From JAVVRI01 sp036654795 (GTDB lineage Bacteria; Bacteroidota; Bacteroidia; Bacteroidales; Tannerellaceae), in NCBI GenBank assembly GCA_036654795.1, contig JAVVRI010000071.1, positions 1 through 15,760 on the forward strand: a stretch of 15,760 nt of DNA. Direction: 5' to 3'. This document shows, in pieces, positions 1 to 8,100 of this stretch. A program made the translations under genes and the position numbers. Numbering within the stretch: position 1 is the first letter of the stretch; each line of letters opens with the position of its first letter. A model generated the notes under the pieces. It was given only the letters and a program-made list of their open reading frames with translations, was not told where the DNA came from and searched no databases.

Positions 1-23
1 GAACTTTTAGACCAGCATAAATT

Positions 24-60
24 GTGTAATATTGGCTTTAAGCGTGCCCCGATATTACAC
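24..60. repeat. Inverted repeat / hairpin 1 at left edge
   Basis: GTGTAATATTGG (24-35) pairs with CCGATATTACAC (49-60): 11 of 12 positions are complementary, with a 13-nt spacer. It shares its last bases with the next hairpin. Confidence 0.7.
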
Positions 61-109
61 GTTTCACACGAACTGACAGAGCGACAAATAGATAGAGGTG
101 TGAAACGTG
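58..109. repeat. Inverted repeat / hairpin 2 at left edge
   Basis: CACGTTTCACAC (58-69) and GTGTGAAACGTG (98-109) are perfect 12-bp inverted arms with a 28-nt spacer. The left arm overlaps the end of hairpin 1 by three bases (58-60). Confidence 0.75.
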
Positions 110-257
110 GAATAATAATTCTAAAATCCGTATTGAATAACCTGACAATTATGATTACGAAACCATTTGAGCACTCTTTAGGGAAATCCATCTGGGGGTA
201 AAAGATCTGACTGTTGTTGAAGCAATCTGGGAGACCATCATACAAGTCGTTGCTATT

Positions 258-297
258 GGAGGTTGAGGGCTATGAGGGAGCTCGCTCAAATAGCATA
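258..297 (+). repeat. Edge repeat, left copy
   Basis: This sequence matches the reverse complement of 15671-15710 at 35 of 40 positions. The core TATGAGGGAGCTCGCTCAAA (271-290) is identical in both. The core is itself a near-palindrome around GAGCTC (GAGnGAGCTCnCTC). Read from 257, the left copy gives WRLRAMRELAQIAY. Confidence 0.75.
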
Positions 298-334
298 TAG
301 GCTACAGGGCAAAACATCCGATCAAACCTTCTAC

Positions 335-1300
335 TTATTCTGTTTTATGTATCAATTCGGCTGATTGGCAATCTTCGTTGAGGTAAGTTTCGATATGGCG
401 TTTCTTCTTTTCTTCCAGTATTTCGTTGATGGCAATCAGGATGCCGGTCTCTTCTACATCGCCAAACTCATGGTTGATGGCGGTGCCGAATGTACGCATC
501 TTGGGCGAAAGGCTCATGTAAGCACTGACTAGTGGCGGCACGTTTATGCCGAACTTACGTACTTCCAGATTCAGCCTTTTATAGTTATCCTTGAAATTGT
601 CGCACGAGAAGAGGGTTTTCATCCTCTCCATATCTGTATTGGTCTGGAGGGCGTGCACGGGGGTAACCAAGTTGTCCACATCAGGAAAGTGGAGGTTAAG
701 GAAGTAGAGGATCATATTGCGTGCTTCGGTGTTGTAGGTGTTATACATCGTCACCTTGCCGAAATAGTAATTGAGCGTAGGGTCTACCACGGATAGGGCT
801 CCCAATCCGTCCCATAGATTGTCCAGCACAAAGAGTCCTTTGGCACCTGAACGGCTCGATTGATATTCCAACGTTACAAAGGAACGTCCTAATTCTACCG
901 TATAGGGCAGAAACTCTTTGATAAATTTGGGCGAAAAGTTAAATAAGTGCGAAGTGGCCAGCATGGGTTTGCCGTCAGCATCGAACTTTACGTCACTTCC
1001 GCAAAGAAAGCGATATCCTCCAAGTATTTGCTCGTCCTCCGGACTCCATACGATTAGCTGGCGATAAGCGCCTTCCATAGTGTCATACTCGTCAATATCT
1101 ATCGGAAAACCAGTCCCTCCACCGTAATAACGGAAAGCAATTTCTCGGAGGCGGCCTATTTCGCGCATCACATTCGGAGAATCTTTGGAAGTAACGATGT
1201 ATATCTCATTACTTGATTTGTTTGTTCTCCGGAGCATCTTTTCCCGTGTCAGCTCAGCTTTCAGAGCGGTTCGGTTTACCGGCTTAATAATGTCTTGCAT
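335..1300 (-). CDS. glsB: Glycine-lipid synthase N-acyltransferase GlsB (GNAT/OlsB-like)
   Basis: This 321-residue protein is a GNAT-fold acyltransferase of the OlsB/'hemolysin-like' group (Acetyltransf_5 type). Visible family marks are the N-terminal LREIAFRYYGGGTGFPID stretch (residues 51-68), followed by DEYD (70-73), GGYRF (94-98) and ELGRSFV (136-142). In Bacteroides the family member GlsB joins a 3-hydroxy fatty acyl group to the amino group of glycine; GlsA then adds a second acyl chain to give glycine lipid. No signal peptide or membrane segment is seen, so it probably acts on the cytoplasmic side of the inner membrane with acyl-ACP. Its ATG lies 11 nt after the glsA stop, so the two are almost certainly co-transcribed. 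The precise amino-acid substrate is inferred from family and neighbour; an ornithine-lipid role is the alternative, but the bacterial order favours glycine. Confidence 0.85.
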   Translation of the reverse strand: MQDIIKPVNRTALKAELTREKMLRRTNKSSNEIYIVTSKDSPNVMREIGRLREIAFRYYGGGTGFPIDIDEYDTMEGAYRQLIVWSPEDEQILGGYRFLCGSDVKFDADGKPMLATSHLFNFSPKFIKEFLPYTVELGRSFVTLEYQSSRSGAKGLFVLDNLWDGLGALSVVDPTLNYYFGKVTMYNTYNTEARNMILYFLNLHFPDVDNLVTPVHALQTNTDMERMKTLFSCDNFKDNYKRLNLEVRKFGINVPPLVSAYMSLSPKMRTFGTAINHEFGDVEETGILIAINEILEEKKKRHIETYLNEDCQSAELIHKTE

Positions 1301-1311
1301 ATATGTATAGT

Positions 1312-2139
1312 CTATTTATCCTTTAGTTTATAAACACACTGCCGTACCCACTCCGCCCATTCAGTTGGTTTGCGGCTATGATCGAATGTTTGCCAGGGGA
1401 TGGGGGTACCAAAGCAAATGCGGAATGTCTTGTGTTTGCAGCGAAACATTTCGTCCGGCAGGTAGATCATCTCGTAATTCATCTTTATGCCCAGTGCTTT
1501 GCGTAGGTTTGTCAGGCGATAAAAGAAGTTCGAGTTTCTGCCGTTGAAGTAAACGGGCACGATGTCCCGTTTATATTCTACTGCTTTTTGGATGAACGAT
1601 TTTTTCCATTCCGGATCTTGTATCCGTCCGTCTATTTTACGGGAACAAAGGCCGGCCGGGAAGGTGATGATCTGGTTGTCGGAAGCGTAGGCATTTTCAA
1701 TCAATTCGGCGTTTTGCTTGCCTTGCGCACCGTGTTTGTTGATTGGCACAAAGATGGAACGCAGATTGGGTAGGTAAAGCAGTAGGTCGTTCACCAAATA
1801 ACGAATATTACCACCAAAGCGCCCGCCGACAATGGCAGAGAGGCAAATGCCGTCCAACCCTCCCAGCGGATGGTTGGACGCAAAGATATATCGCCCTTCG
1901 GAGGGTATGTTTTCCTCGTTTACCATCTCCAGCGTCAAATCGAAATAGCCAATTAATGCCTGCATGAAGTCTACACCTTGCTTGTCGTGATAACGTGCAA
2001 GTATATCGTTCAGTTCTTCCTGATGAACAGTGCGAATCAGATAGTTCACCACGAAGTCAGGGATTTTACCTGCTACCGATGGTGCTTTTTGCCGGAGCAC
2101 CTGCTTTAAGTCTATCTGTGTAATGCCTTCTTTAGCCAT
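1312..2139 (-). CDS. glsA: Glycine-lipid O-acyltransferase GlsA (PlsC-like)
   Basis: This 275-residue lysophospholipid-acyltransferase-fold protein is expected to O-acylate the 3-hydroxyl of the N-acyl-glycine made by GlsB, completing the glycine lipid. The catalytic region reads SNHPLGGLDG (residues 89-98): His90 and Asp96 are separated by five residues, whereas classical PlsC has HX4D. The downstream block is FPAGLCSRK (160-168), where PlsC usually has FPEG. NHPxGGLDG with FPAG is, to my knowledge, the signature of the hemolysin-like COG3176 branch rather than of phosphatidate synthesis. There is no signal peptide, so the protein is probably peripheral on the inner membrane. It is the first gene of a two-gene unit with glsB and has its own promoter-like box 27 nt upstream of the ATG. 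It could simply be annotated as a 1-acyl-glycerol-phosphate acyltransferase, but the pairing argues against that. Confidence 0.85.
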   Translation of the reverse strand: MAKEGITQIDLKQVLRQKAPSVAGKIPDFVVNYLIRTVHQEELNDILARYHDKQGVDFMQALIGYFDLTLEMVNEENIPSEGRYIFASNHPLGGLDGICLSAIVGGRFGGNIRYLVNDLLLYLPNLRSIFVPINKHGAQGKQNAELIENAYASDNQIITFPAGLCSRKIDGRIQDPEWKKSFIQKAVEYKRDIVPVYFNGRNSNFFYRLTNLRKALGIKMNYEMIYLPDEMFRCKHKTFRICFGTPIPWQTFDHSRKPTEWAEWVRQCVYKLKDK

Positions 2140-2165
2140 TCATCTTTATTAATTATTACCTACTG

Positions 2166-2173
2166 CAAAGATA
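2166..2173 (-). promoter_or_regulatory. Bacteroidetes-type -7 box upstream of glsAB
   Basis: The minus strand reads TATCTTTG, a match to TAnnTTTG, 26 nt before the glsA ATG at 2139. Only a weak -33 candidate (TCTG at 2190-2193, spacing 16) is present. The predicted leader is about 20 nt. The box makes glsAB a separate unit from the upstream peptidase gene. Confidence 0.5.
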
Positions 2174-2185
2174 GGGTTAATAATT

Positions 2186-2208
2186 AAAACAGAATACTTT
2201 CCTGTTTT
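2186..2208. terminator. Weak hairpin between the S37 gene and glsA
   Basis: AAAACAG (2186-2192) and CTGTTTT (2202-2208) form a perfect 7-bp stem with a 9-nt loop. On the plus strand it is followed by GTTTTTTTATT. For the minus-strand genes, the 3' arm itself supplies the T-run and is followed by AATTATT. It could be a weak terminator for the peptidase operon. It is AT-rich and also overlaps the presumed -33 region of the glsAB promoter. Confidence 0.3.
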
Positions 2209-2262
2209 GTTTTTTTATTCCGGATCTGTTAGGACGCAGCTGTCTGTACTTACTACATGCTT

Positions 2263-3552
2263 TTATTCGGCTAACCATTTATTGATTTGTGTGAGTATCT
2301 GCGTTTTCATCTCTTCCGGCATGTTGCCGATGCGTGAGCGGTGGCTGCCTCCGGGCTGGATGTAGATTTGCTCGTTCTTTTTACCCTTTAGGCTGGGTAC
2401 GCGCGTGGCGCTCCATGGGTCTATTTCTCCATAGATGAAGATCATTTTCGGGTCGTTTTCTTTTAGGAAACGGATGATTCTATCGTAAAGCTCCGGACGG
2501 AAGGACACTTTGTCCACTAGTTCGTCGGGTAGCATGATGCGGTTTAGGTAATTATGGCTGCTGTCAATTGCGAGCAAACCCTTAAACGGAGCTGTGTCGT
2601 AACCGTAGTACCCCAGTTCGCGTGCGGCCTGTACAAAGAATGATATGTTTGGTTGATCCTTAGCAAAATAATCCGGTCTGCTAATCTTGGTTAGGTGGTC
2701 GAACATAACGGCTTTTTCGGCCGTTTTGGAGGGAATGATTCCAACGGGAGAGCCCCATTGCCAAAAGGCAAACGGATACTCCAATACACAGTAGTCTAGT
2801 ACCTCGGTCAGCGGAATCCGGAACTGTAATTTGTGCTCTTGGCAGAAAGCGTCTAACAAGGGGAGCATCTCTTCTTTTCGCTTTAGGATTTCCTTTTGGA
2901 AAGCCAGTATCCGCGCGCGCTCGTTTTTGCTTCCTACCTTTTTGAGGAAAGGCTCGTGGCGTCCATCCTCTACCGATTTATTTAGTGGGGCAACATAGGG
3001 CACGGAGAAATCGACGTCATCCGGAAAGAATGTGCGATAGAGGATCGTTGTTTGTCCCCCTTTACTGATGCCAGTGCTGATCCATTTTTCGGGATAAATT
3101 TGTCGAAAGGTTGTTGTTACGTTATGTAGGTCGTAGGCTGAGTTTTCTGCTGTCAGATAGTCCCAGTTCAGTGGCTCAGGAGTCGATTCCAGGAAATAAC
3201 GATATTCTACGAACACGACATTAGCATTAAGCAGTTTGGATAGTTCTTCTTGATAACGAGGATTTAGGGCATAGGCGCCACCATATCCTTCGGTCACAAG
3301 GACTGTTGGACGGTCGAAGCCTACGTGGCTGACAATGACACGCTGTGTAAAGCTGCCAGCTTCAGGGTGTTGATGATCCAACGGCTGCGTGATACGCACT
3401 ACATACTTCTCTGCGTATAGGTTGGTTTCTAATGACTCGATTCGGCTAATTCCCTTTAGGGCGGCCAGTTTTTCCTTTAGTTCTCCCGGTGAGGCCAGTG
3501 CTGTCACTGTAAAGAGAAGCGTAAGGAAAAGCAGATGTAATGTTCTTCGCAT
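2263..3552 (-). CDS. Secreted S37-family (PS-10-like) tripeptidyl aminopeptidase
   Basis: This 429-residue alpha/beta-hydrolase-type serine peptidase resembles MEROPS family S37, whose type member is the Streptomyces PS-10 tripeptidyl aminopeptidase. Residues 1-20 form a signal peptide (MRRT, a hydrophobic core, then a TALA-S cleavage site), so the mature enzyme is exported. The nucleophile motif GISKGG (161-166) gives Ser163. The likely acid is Asp378 in FIYGEIDPWSA, and the likely histidine is His404 in GGSHRSRI. These three complete a catalytic triad, so the gene looks functional. Other recognisable stretches are VTEGYGGAY (86-94) and EYRYF (116-120). Family members release short peptides from the N-terminus of oligopeptides, so a periplasmic or surface peptide-scavenging role is inferred. 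It begins 6 nt after the queG stop and ends the four-gene unit. The sequence shows no functional link to queG. Confidence 0.8.
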   Translation of the reverse strand: MRRTLHLLFLTLLFTVTALASPGELKEKLAALKGISRIESLETNLYAEKYVVRITQPLDHQHPEAGSFTQRVIVSHVGFDRPTVLVTEGYGGAYALNPRYQEELSKLLNANVVFVEYRYFLESTPEPLNWDYLTAENSAYDLHNVTTTFRQIYPEKWISTGISKGGQTTILYRTFFPDDVDFSVPYVAPLNKSVEDGRHEPFLKKVGSKNERARILAFQKEILKRKEEMLPLLDAFCQEHKLQFRIPLTEVLDYCVLEYPFAFWQWGSPVGIIPSKTAEKAVMFDHLTKISRPDYFAKDQPNISFFVQAARELGYYGYDTAPFKGLLAIDSSHNYLNRIMLPDELVDKVSFRPELYDRIIRFLKENDPKMIFIYGEIDPWSATRVPSLKGKKNEQIYIQPGGSHRSRIGNMPEEMKTQILTQINKWLAE

Positions 3553-3558
3553 GGTTTT

Positions 3559-4494
3559 TTATCCTTTAAGTTGATTGATCGTACGCATCAGGCCTTCATA
3601 ACGGGTTCGTTTTACAGCCGACTCTGCAAATATACGATTATATTCTTCGCGTGTCAGCATCTGCAAGTGTTCTTTTGTAAGACTTAACAGCTCTGGATGG
3701 GGACGAAAGGCCTCTACAGCGGTGGGTTGGGCGAAGCGGTTCCATGGACAGGCTTCCTGGCAGGTGTCGCAGCCGTACAAGCGGTTACCTAGCTGGGCTG
3801 CCTGTGCTTCCGGAATCATATCTCTACATTCGATTGTCAGGTAGGATAGGCATTTGTTTGCGTTCAGCCGATAAGCATGTTCTAAGGCTCCGGTAGGGCA
3901 GGCCTCTAGGCAGCGTGTACAGCGGCCGCAGCGATTGGTTTGTGGGGTGTCGTAGCTAAGTTGTAGGGTAGTAATGATTTCTCCCAGAAAGAAGTAAGAG
4001 CCTTTGCCGGGTATAATCAGGTGTGTATTTTTCCCAATCCATCCCAATCCTGCCTTCCAAGCCCAATAACGTTCCAGTATGGGGGCGGAGTCGGTGAAGA
4101 GACGGGCTGTCGGTATGGTTGAATGCTCAGTGCACCCCTCGTCAGATATCTGTTCTATGAATTGCCAGAGTGCGCGAAGCTTATCCTTTACGACCAGGTG
4201 ATAGTCCTTACCGTAGGCGTAACGAGCGATTTGCGGAGCATCGGGCGCTTGCGGTGTTTCCGGATAATAGTTTAGCGCAACGGAGATGACCGAGCGGGCA
4301 TCCTCCACCAATCCGGCCGGATTGAGGCGGATGTCGCGATAGTTTTCCATATAACGCATGCCAGCATGGCATCCATCGGCAATCCATCTGTCGAAGGTCG
4401 CAACTTCGCTGTCTGCTACGGATGCTTCTGCAATGCCGCAGGCGGCAAATCCCAAACGGATAGCCTCTTGCTTGATGCGGGTGGACAGGTTCAT
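3559..4494 (-). CDS. queG: tRNA epoxyqueuosine(34) reductase QueG
   Basis: This is the last enzyme of queuosine synthesis: a cobalamin- and iron-sulfur-dependent reductase that converts epoxyqueuosine to queuosine at position 34 of GUN-anticodon tRNAs in the cytoplasm. The 311-residue length suits a short-form QueG without the C-terminal HEAT-like extension. The ferredoxin-like part is clear: CGRCTRCLEACP (189-200), Cys215 in KCLSYLTIEC, and GCDTCQEACPWN (241-252). Together these supply the ligands for two 4Fe-4S clusters. TDSAPILER (134-142) holds Asp135, which matches the catalytic acid of characterised QueG. The GWIGKNT motif is at 151-157. The start codon overlaps the upstream deacetylase-like stop in an ATGA junction, so translation is probably coupled. 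No key residue is missing. Confidence 0.95.
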   Translation of the reverse strand: MNLSTRIKQEAIRLGFAACGIAEASVADSEVATFDRWIADGCHAGMRYMENYRDIRLNPAGLVEDARSVISVALNYYPETPQAPDAPQIARYAYGKDYHLVVKDKLRALWQFIEQISDEGCTEHSTIPTARLFTDSAPILERYWAWKAGLGWIGKNTHLIIPGKGSYFFLGEIITTLQLSYDTPQTNRCGRCTRCLEACPTGALEHAYRLNANKCLSYLTIECRDMIPEAQAAQLGNRLYGCDTCQEACPWNRFAQPTAVEAFRPHPELLSLTKEHLQMLTREEYNRIFAESAVKRTRYEGLMRTINQLKG

Positions 4495-5102
4495 TCAAAT
4501 AGCTTGAATTCATACCCTTGCGCCTGAAGCCACTCTATGGCGCGGGGCATAGAGTCGCGCATATTATACTCAGCCTTCAATGAGTCATGGAAGACAATGA
4601 TGGAGCCATTGCGGGTATAGTTCTTTACTACATTGAACACTCCGTTTGGTGTCATGTGCGGGCTGTAATCCCTGGTTACTACGTCCCACATAATAATCCT
4701 GAACAGTTTGCGTAGCCGAAGTACCTGCGCGAAGCGCAGATGTCCGTGCGGTGGGCGAAAGAGGTTACTTGTGATGTACCCCTCGGCCTTTCTGACATTA
4801 GCCAGGTAATTGCGCGTCCAAAAGCGGATGCCTTGTATGTGGTTATGGGTATGATTACCCACACGGTGCCCTCTGTCGAGCACCATTTGATAGATATCCG
4901 GATACTTGCGTACATTGTCACCAACACAAAAGAAGGTAGCCTTTACACCATAATGATCCAATATATCTAAAACCCAAGGGGTAACCTCGGGAATAGGACC
5001 GTCGTCGAAGGTGAGATAAACACACTTCTCCTTGGCCGGTATCCGCCAGATTACCCCGGGGAACAGTACCCTGTAAAACCAGGGCGGTTGTTCTATAAAC
5101 AT
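4491..5102 (-). CDS. Polysaccharide deacetylase family protein (CE4/NodB fold)
   Basis: This compact 203-residue protein is essentially one NodB-homology domain. The five CE4 motifs are visible: TFDDGP (31-36, with metal/catalytic Asp33 and Asp34), NHTHNH (83-88, metal ligands His84 and His88), RPPHG (116-120), MWDVVTRD (138-145) and FHD (171-173, His172). All catalytic positions are present, so metal-dependent removal of an acetyl (or other N-acyl) group from a sugar is expected. The substrate is unknown. The N-terminus (PPWFYRVLFPGVIWRI) is hydrophobic but has no cleavable signal peptide, so it may be cytoplasmic or loosely membrane-bound. It starts 6 nt after the DUF2723 gene and overlaps queG by 4 nt. 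The tight link to a glycosyltransferase-like membrane protein suggests envelope glycan chemistry; that is inference. Confidence 0.85.
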   Translation of the reverse strand: MFIEQPPWFYRVLFPGVIWRIPAKEKCVYLTFDDGPIPEVTPWVLDILDHYGVKATFFCVGDNVRKYPDIYQMVLDRGHRVGNHTHNHIQGIRFWTRNYLANVRKAEGYITSNLFRPPHGHLRFAQVLRLRKLFRIIMWDVVTRDYSPHMTPNGVFNVVKNYTRNGSIIVFHDSLKAEYNMRDSMPRAIEWLQAQGYEFKLFE

Positions 5103-5108
5103 CTGTTT

Positions 5109-8100
5109 CTATTCTTTACGAACCGAACCGTATGCCATACGGTAGTTGTCGAATTCTTCTTGATATTTCTTTGCAAACTCCTTATTGTATTGGTCGGTCA
5201 CACGTAAAACCTCTTGAATGACAGCTAGGTTGTGTTCCAGTTCCGAAGTAACAGAAGCCAGTTGTGCCGGCTTGAGGCGGAACATCCAATTAACAGTCTT
5301 CATCGCGTTGTCGGCAATACCGGCAAACACTGCTTCTGCTTTTTTAGGCTGACCAAGTACATAGTAGAACTCTCCCAGAGAAAGAGCGCTATAGTCTAAT
5401 GGTACGTTTGAAGGAGGCAACACTTCCATGGCTTTATCCAAAACCTGAAGAGCCTTGTCGTTCTTCTTCTCACTGATTAGGGTAGCAGCCAGCTTGCTGA
5501 ACAGCGCCATACGGTAGCTTTTACACATGCGTACTACGTTCTCGTCCAGATAAACATCGGGTTTGTCCACACCGCCCCATTTGAACTTGTTCATCACGTT
5601 GTCGAACATCTTGTCCGAATTGACTGCTTTAATTGTTCCTTTGGTTTCCATCGGCACAATCTGATAAGCCATACCCGTTTGCTGGAAGTTACCGTCTAGT
5701 TTGACAAACTGATCAGGGTTAACCGTAATGGCGTAATAGATCGGACGTTTCCAATTATTAGTTTGCAGCATTTCCAGTACCATCAATTCTTGTTTGCCCA
5801 GCATCTCTTTGCCTTTGAGGTCGATAACCATATCTTTTTGCATATAAGGGATGTCGGCCGGGGCAATTGTGCCACTTGATACGGCGGCAGCCGAATCTAC
5901 ACGATAGGTCAGCGTTTGTGCCGGGATATAATCCAGTTCTTGGCTGATGCCCGGTATCTGTTTGTATTTTGGATCATTGCTGCGCACGAAGTTCAGAGCC
6001 GTACCCAGTTCGATGGACTGTTCCGTCATCGGGAAGATATAGGCTACATCCCGTGTACCCTGTATATAGTCCGAGCGGTTCCAAGAAATAGGCAGCGGGG
6101 CAGACTCATAGGCCTGACGTTTCATTTGGTCGATATACCAGTCGGTTTGCAGGTAGCTGGTGTTACATACGCGTACATCGGTACGAATACCTTCCACCTC
6201 CTGTGCGTACCATAGGGGGAATGTGTCATTATCACCATTGGTGAAGATGATTGCGTTCGGTTCGCACGATTCAAGGTAGTTACTACCAAAGTCTCGGGCT
6301 ACGTAGCGGTTCGAGCGGTCGTGGTCGTCCCAGTTTTGGGCAGCCATCTGCATCGGTACCAGCAGACTGACGAGCGAAGCCAACGAAGCGGCTGCTACAG
6401 CAGGTAACTTGCCATACTTTTCCAGCCCCTTTGCCAAGGCTGCCACTCCGAAACCAATCCATATACAGAAGGCGTAGAACGAACCGGCATAAGCATAGTC
6501 TCGTTCGCGCGGTTGGTAGGGCGTCTGGTTCAGATAGAGCACAATGGCAAGACCTGTCATAAAGAAGAGGAAGAAGGTAATCCAGAAGGTCTGAATCCCC
6601 TTTTGTCCGGCATAAGCCTGATAAAGCAAGCCTAATATACCCAGCAACAACGGGAGCATAAAGTATACATTGTGTCCTTTATTGTTGGCTATGTCGTTTG
6701 GCATGTCGTCCTGAGGGCCTACCAATACTTCGTCTATGGCCTTGATGCCGGTAATCCAATTACCGTTCAACACTTCGCCATTTCCTTGTATGTCGTTCTG
6801 GCGTCCGGAGAAGTTCCACATAAAGTAGCGCCAATACATAAAGTTAAGCTGGTAGGAGAAGAAGAAGCGGATGTTCTCGGCAAAGGTCGGTTTTATGACT
6901 GATACCATCTCTCCACAGCGATTGAACTTAATGGGCTCTCCCTTGATCTGTGCCCATTCTTTATAAGCTGCCGGATGTCCGGGAGCAGTGCTGTACATAC
7001 GAGGGAAGAGCATATTCAACTCATCCACATATTTGTATTTTGATTCGGTACGGGACACATAGTATTTATCTTTCTCGCTTGCATCCTTCTTGAATACGCG
7101 GCTCCAAGTTGGGGCACCCTCTTCGGTGACAGGCGCACAGTTGCCTCCTTGGTTCTCGCGTTCCACTTCTGATACATAGGTTTGCCCGTAGATGAGCGGT
7201 GTCTGTCCGTACTGTTCGCGTGCTAAGTAGGTGCGCAACGTAAAGATATCTTTCGGCGCGTTCTGGTCCATCGGCGTTTCGGCTGATGAGCGGATCAGGA
7301 TTAGCGCATAAGAAGAATATCCTACTACGATCACCATCAGTGCGACCAGAATCGTGTTCAGCATCTTGATGTTTACCCGTTTATTCATAAACAGGAACGC
7401 GGTCAGGGCGGCAATCAGCGCAATACCTAGCAGATAGCCACTTCCAATGAAGGGAATACCCAATAGAATCACGGAGATGATAAAGGCAATTTTCATGCGG
7501 ATGTCATTTACCTCGTCGCGCATGGTTTCCCAGATGCCCCAGGCCAACACTCCGCCAAGCACGATGATGTAGACAAATACGCCTGAGTTATAAGGCATAC
7601 CGAGCTTGTTGACAAATAGCAGTTCGAACCAGCCACATACCTCTACCAATCCTTGTACAACGCCGTACATCATGATGGCAACCATAGCAAAAGAGACCAT
7701 CAGAGCCACTAGCGTGCCCTTCATGGTTGGGTTCGGAAACTTTTTATAGTAATATACCAGTACGATAGCCGGAATACAAAGCAGGTTCAATAGGTGTACG
7801 CCGATGCTCAATCCCATCAGGTAAGCGATTAGCACAATCCAACGATCCGCATGCGAATGGTCTGCTGCTGCCTCCCATTTGAGGATCAGCCAGAATACAA
7901 CTGCTGTAAAGAGGGATGAATAGGCATATACCTCGCCCTCTACAGCGCTAAACCAGAACGTGTCACTAAACGTATAGGCTAATGCGCCAACCAAACCGCT
8001 GCCCATGATGGTTATCAACTGGGCGGTCGTCATCGTTTTGCCTTCACTCACCAGAATACGGCGCGCANNNNNNNNNNTCAGACCGCTAAAGAGGGCTGAC

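Larger units (their letters stand above)
1..334. other. Left-edge region with no confident gene
   Basis: This region lies downstream of glsB. It contains two overlapping inverted repeats (24-60 and 58-109), a plus-strand frame open from the window edge to a TAA at 199-201 (66 codons, ELLDQHKLCNIGFKRAP and onward, not recognised), and the left copy of the edge repeat (258-297). Short open frames continue in other phases after 201. This looks like a decayed or truncated coding sequence, possibly from a mobile element. No transposase motif is visible. Confidence 0.5.

Noticed and set aside
1..201. Plus-strand open frame of 66 codons entering from the left edge as a definite gene
   Set aside because: It is unrecognised, has no visible start and contains two strong inverted repeats. 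I kept it only as part of the edge region, not as a CDS.
2174..2262. Riboswitch or small RNA upstream of glsA
   Set aside because: The only structure is a 7-bp AT-rich hairpin; the space is explained by a promoter and a possible weak terminator.
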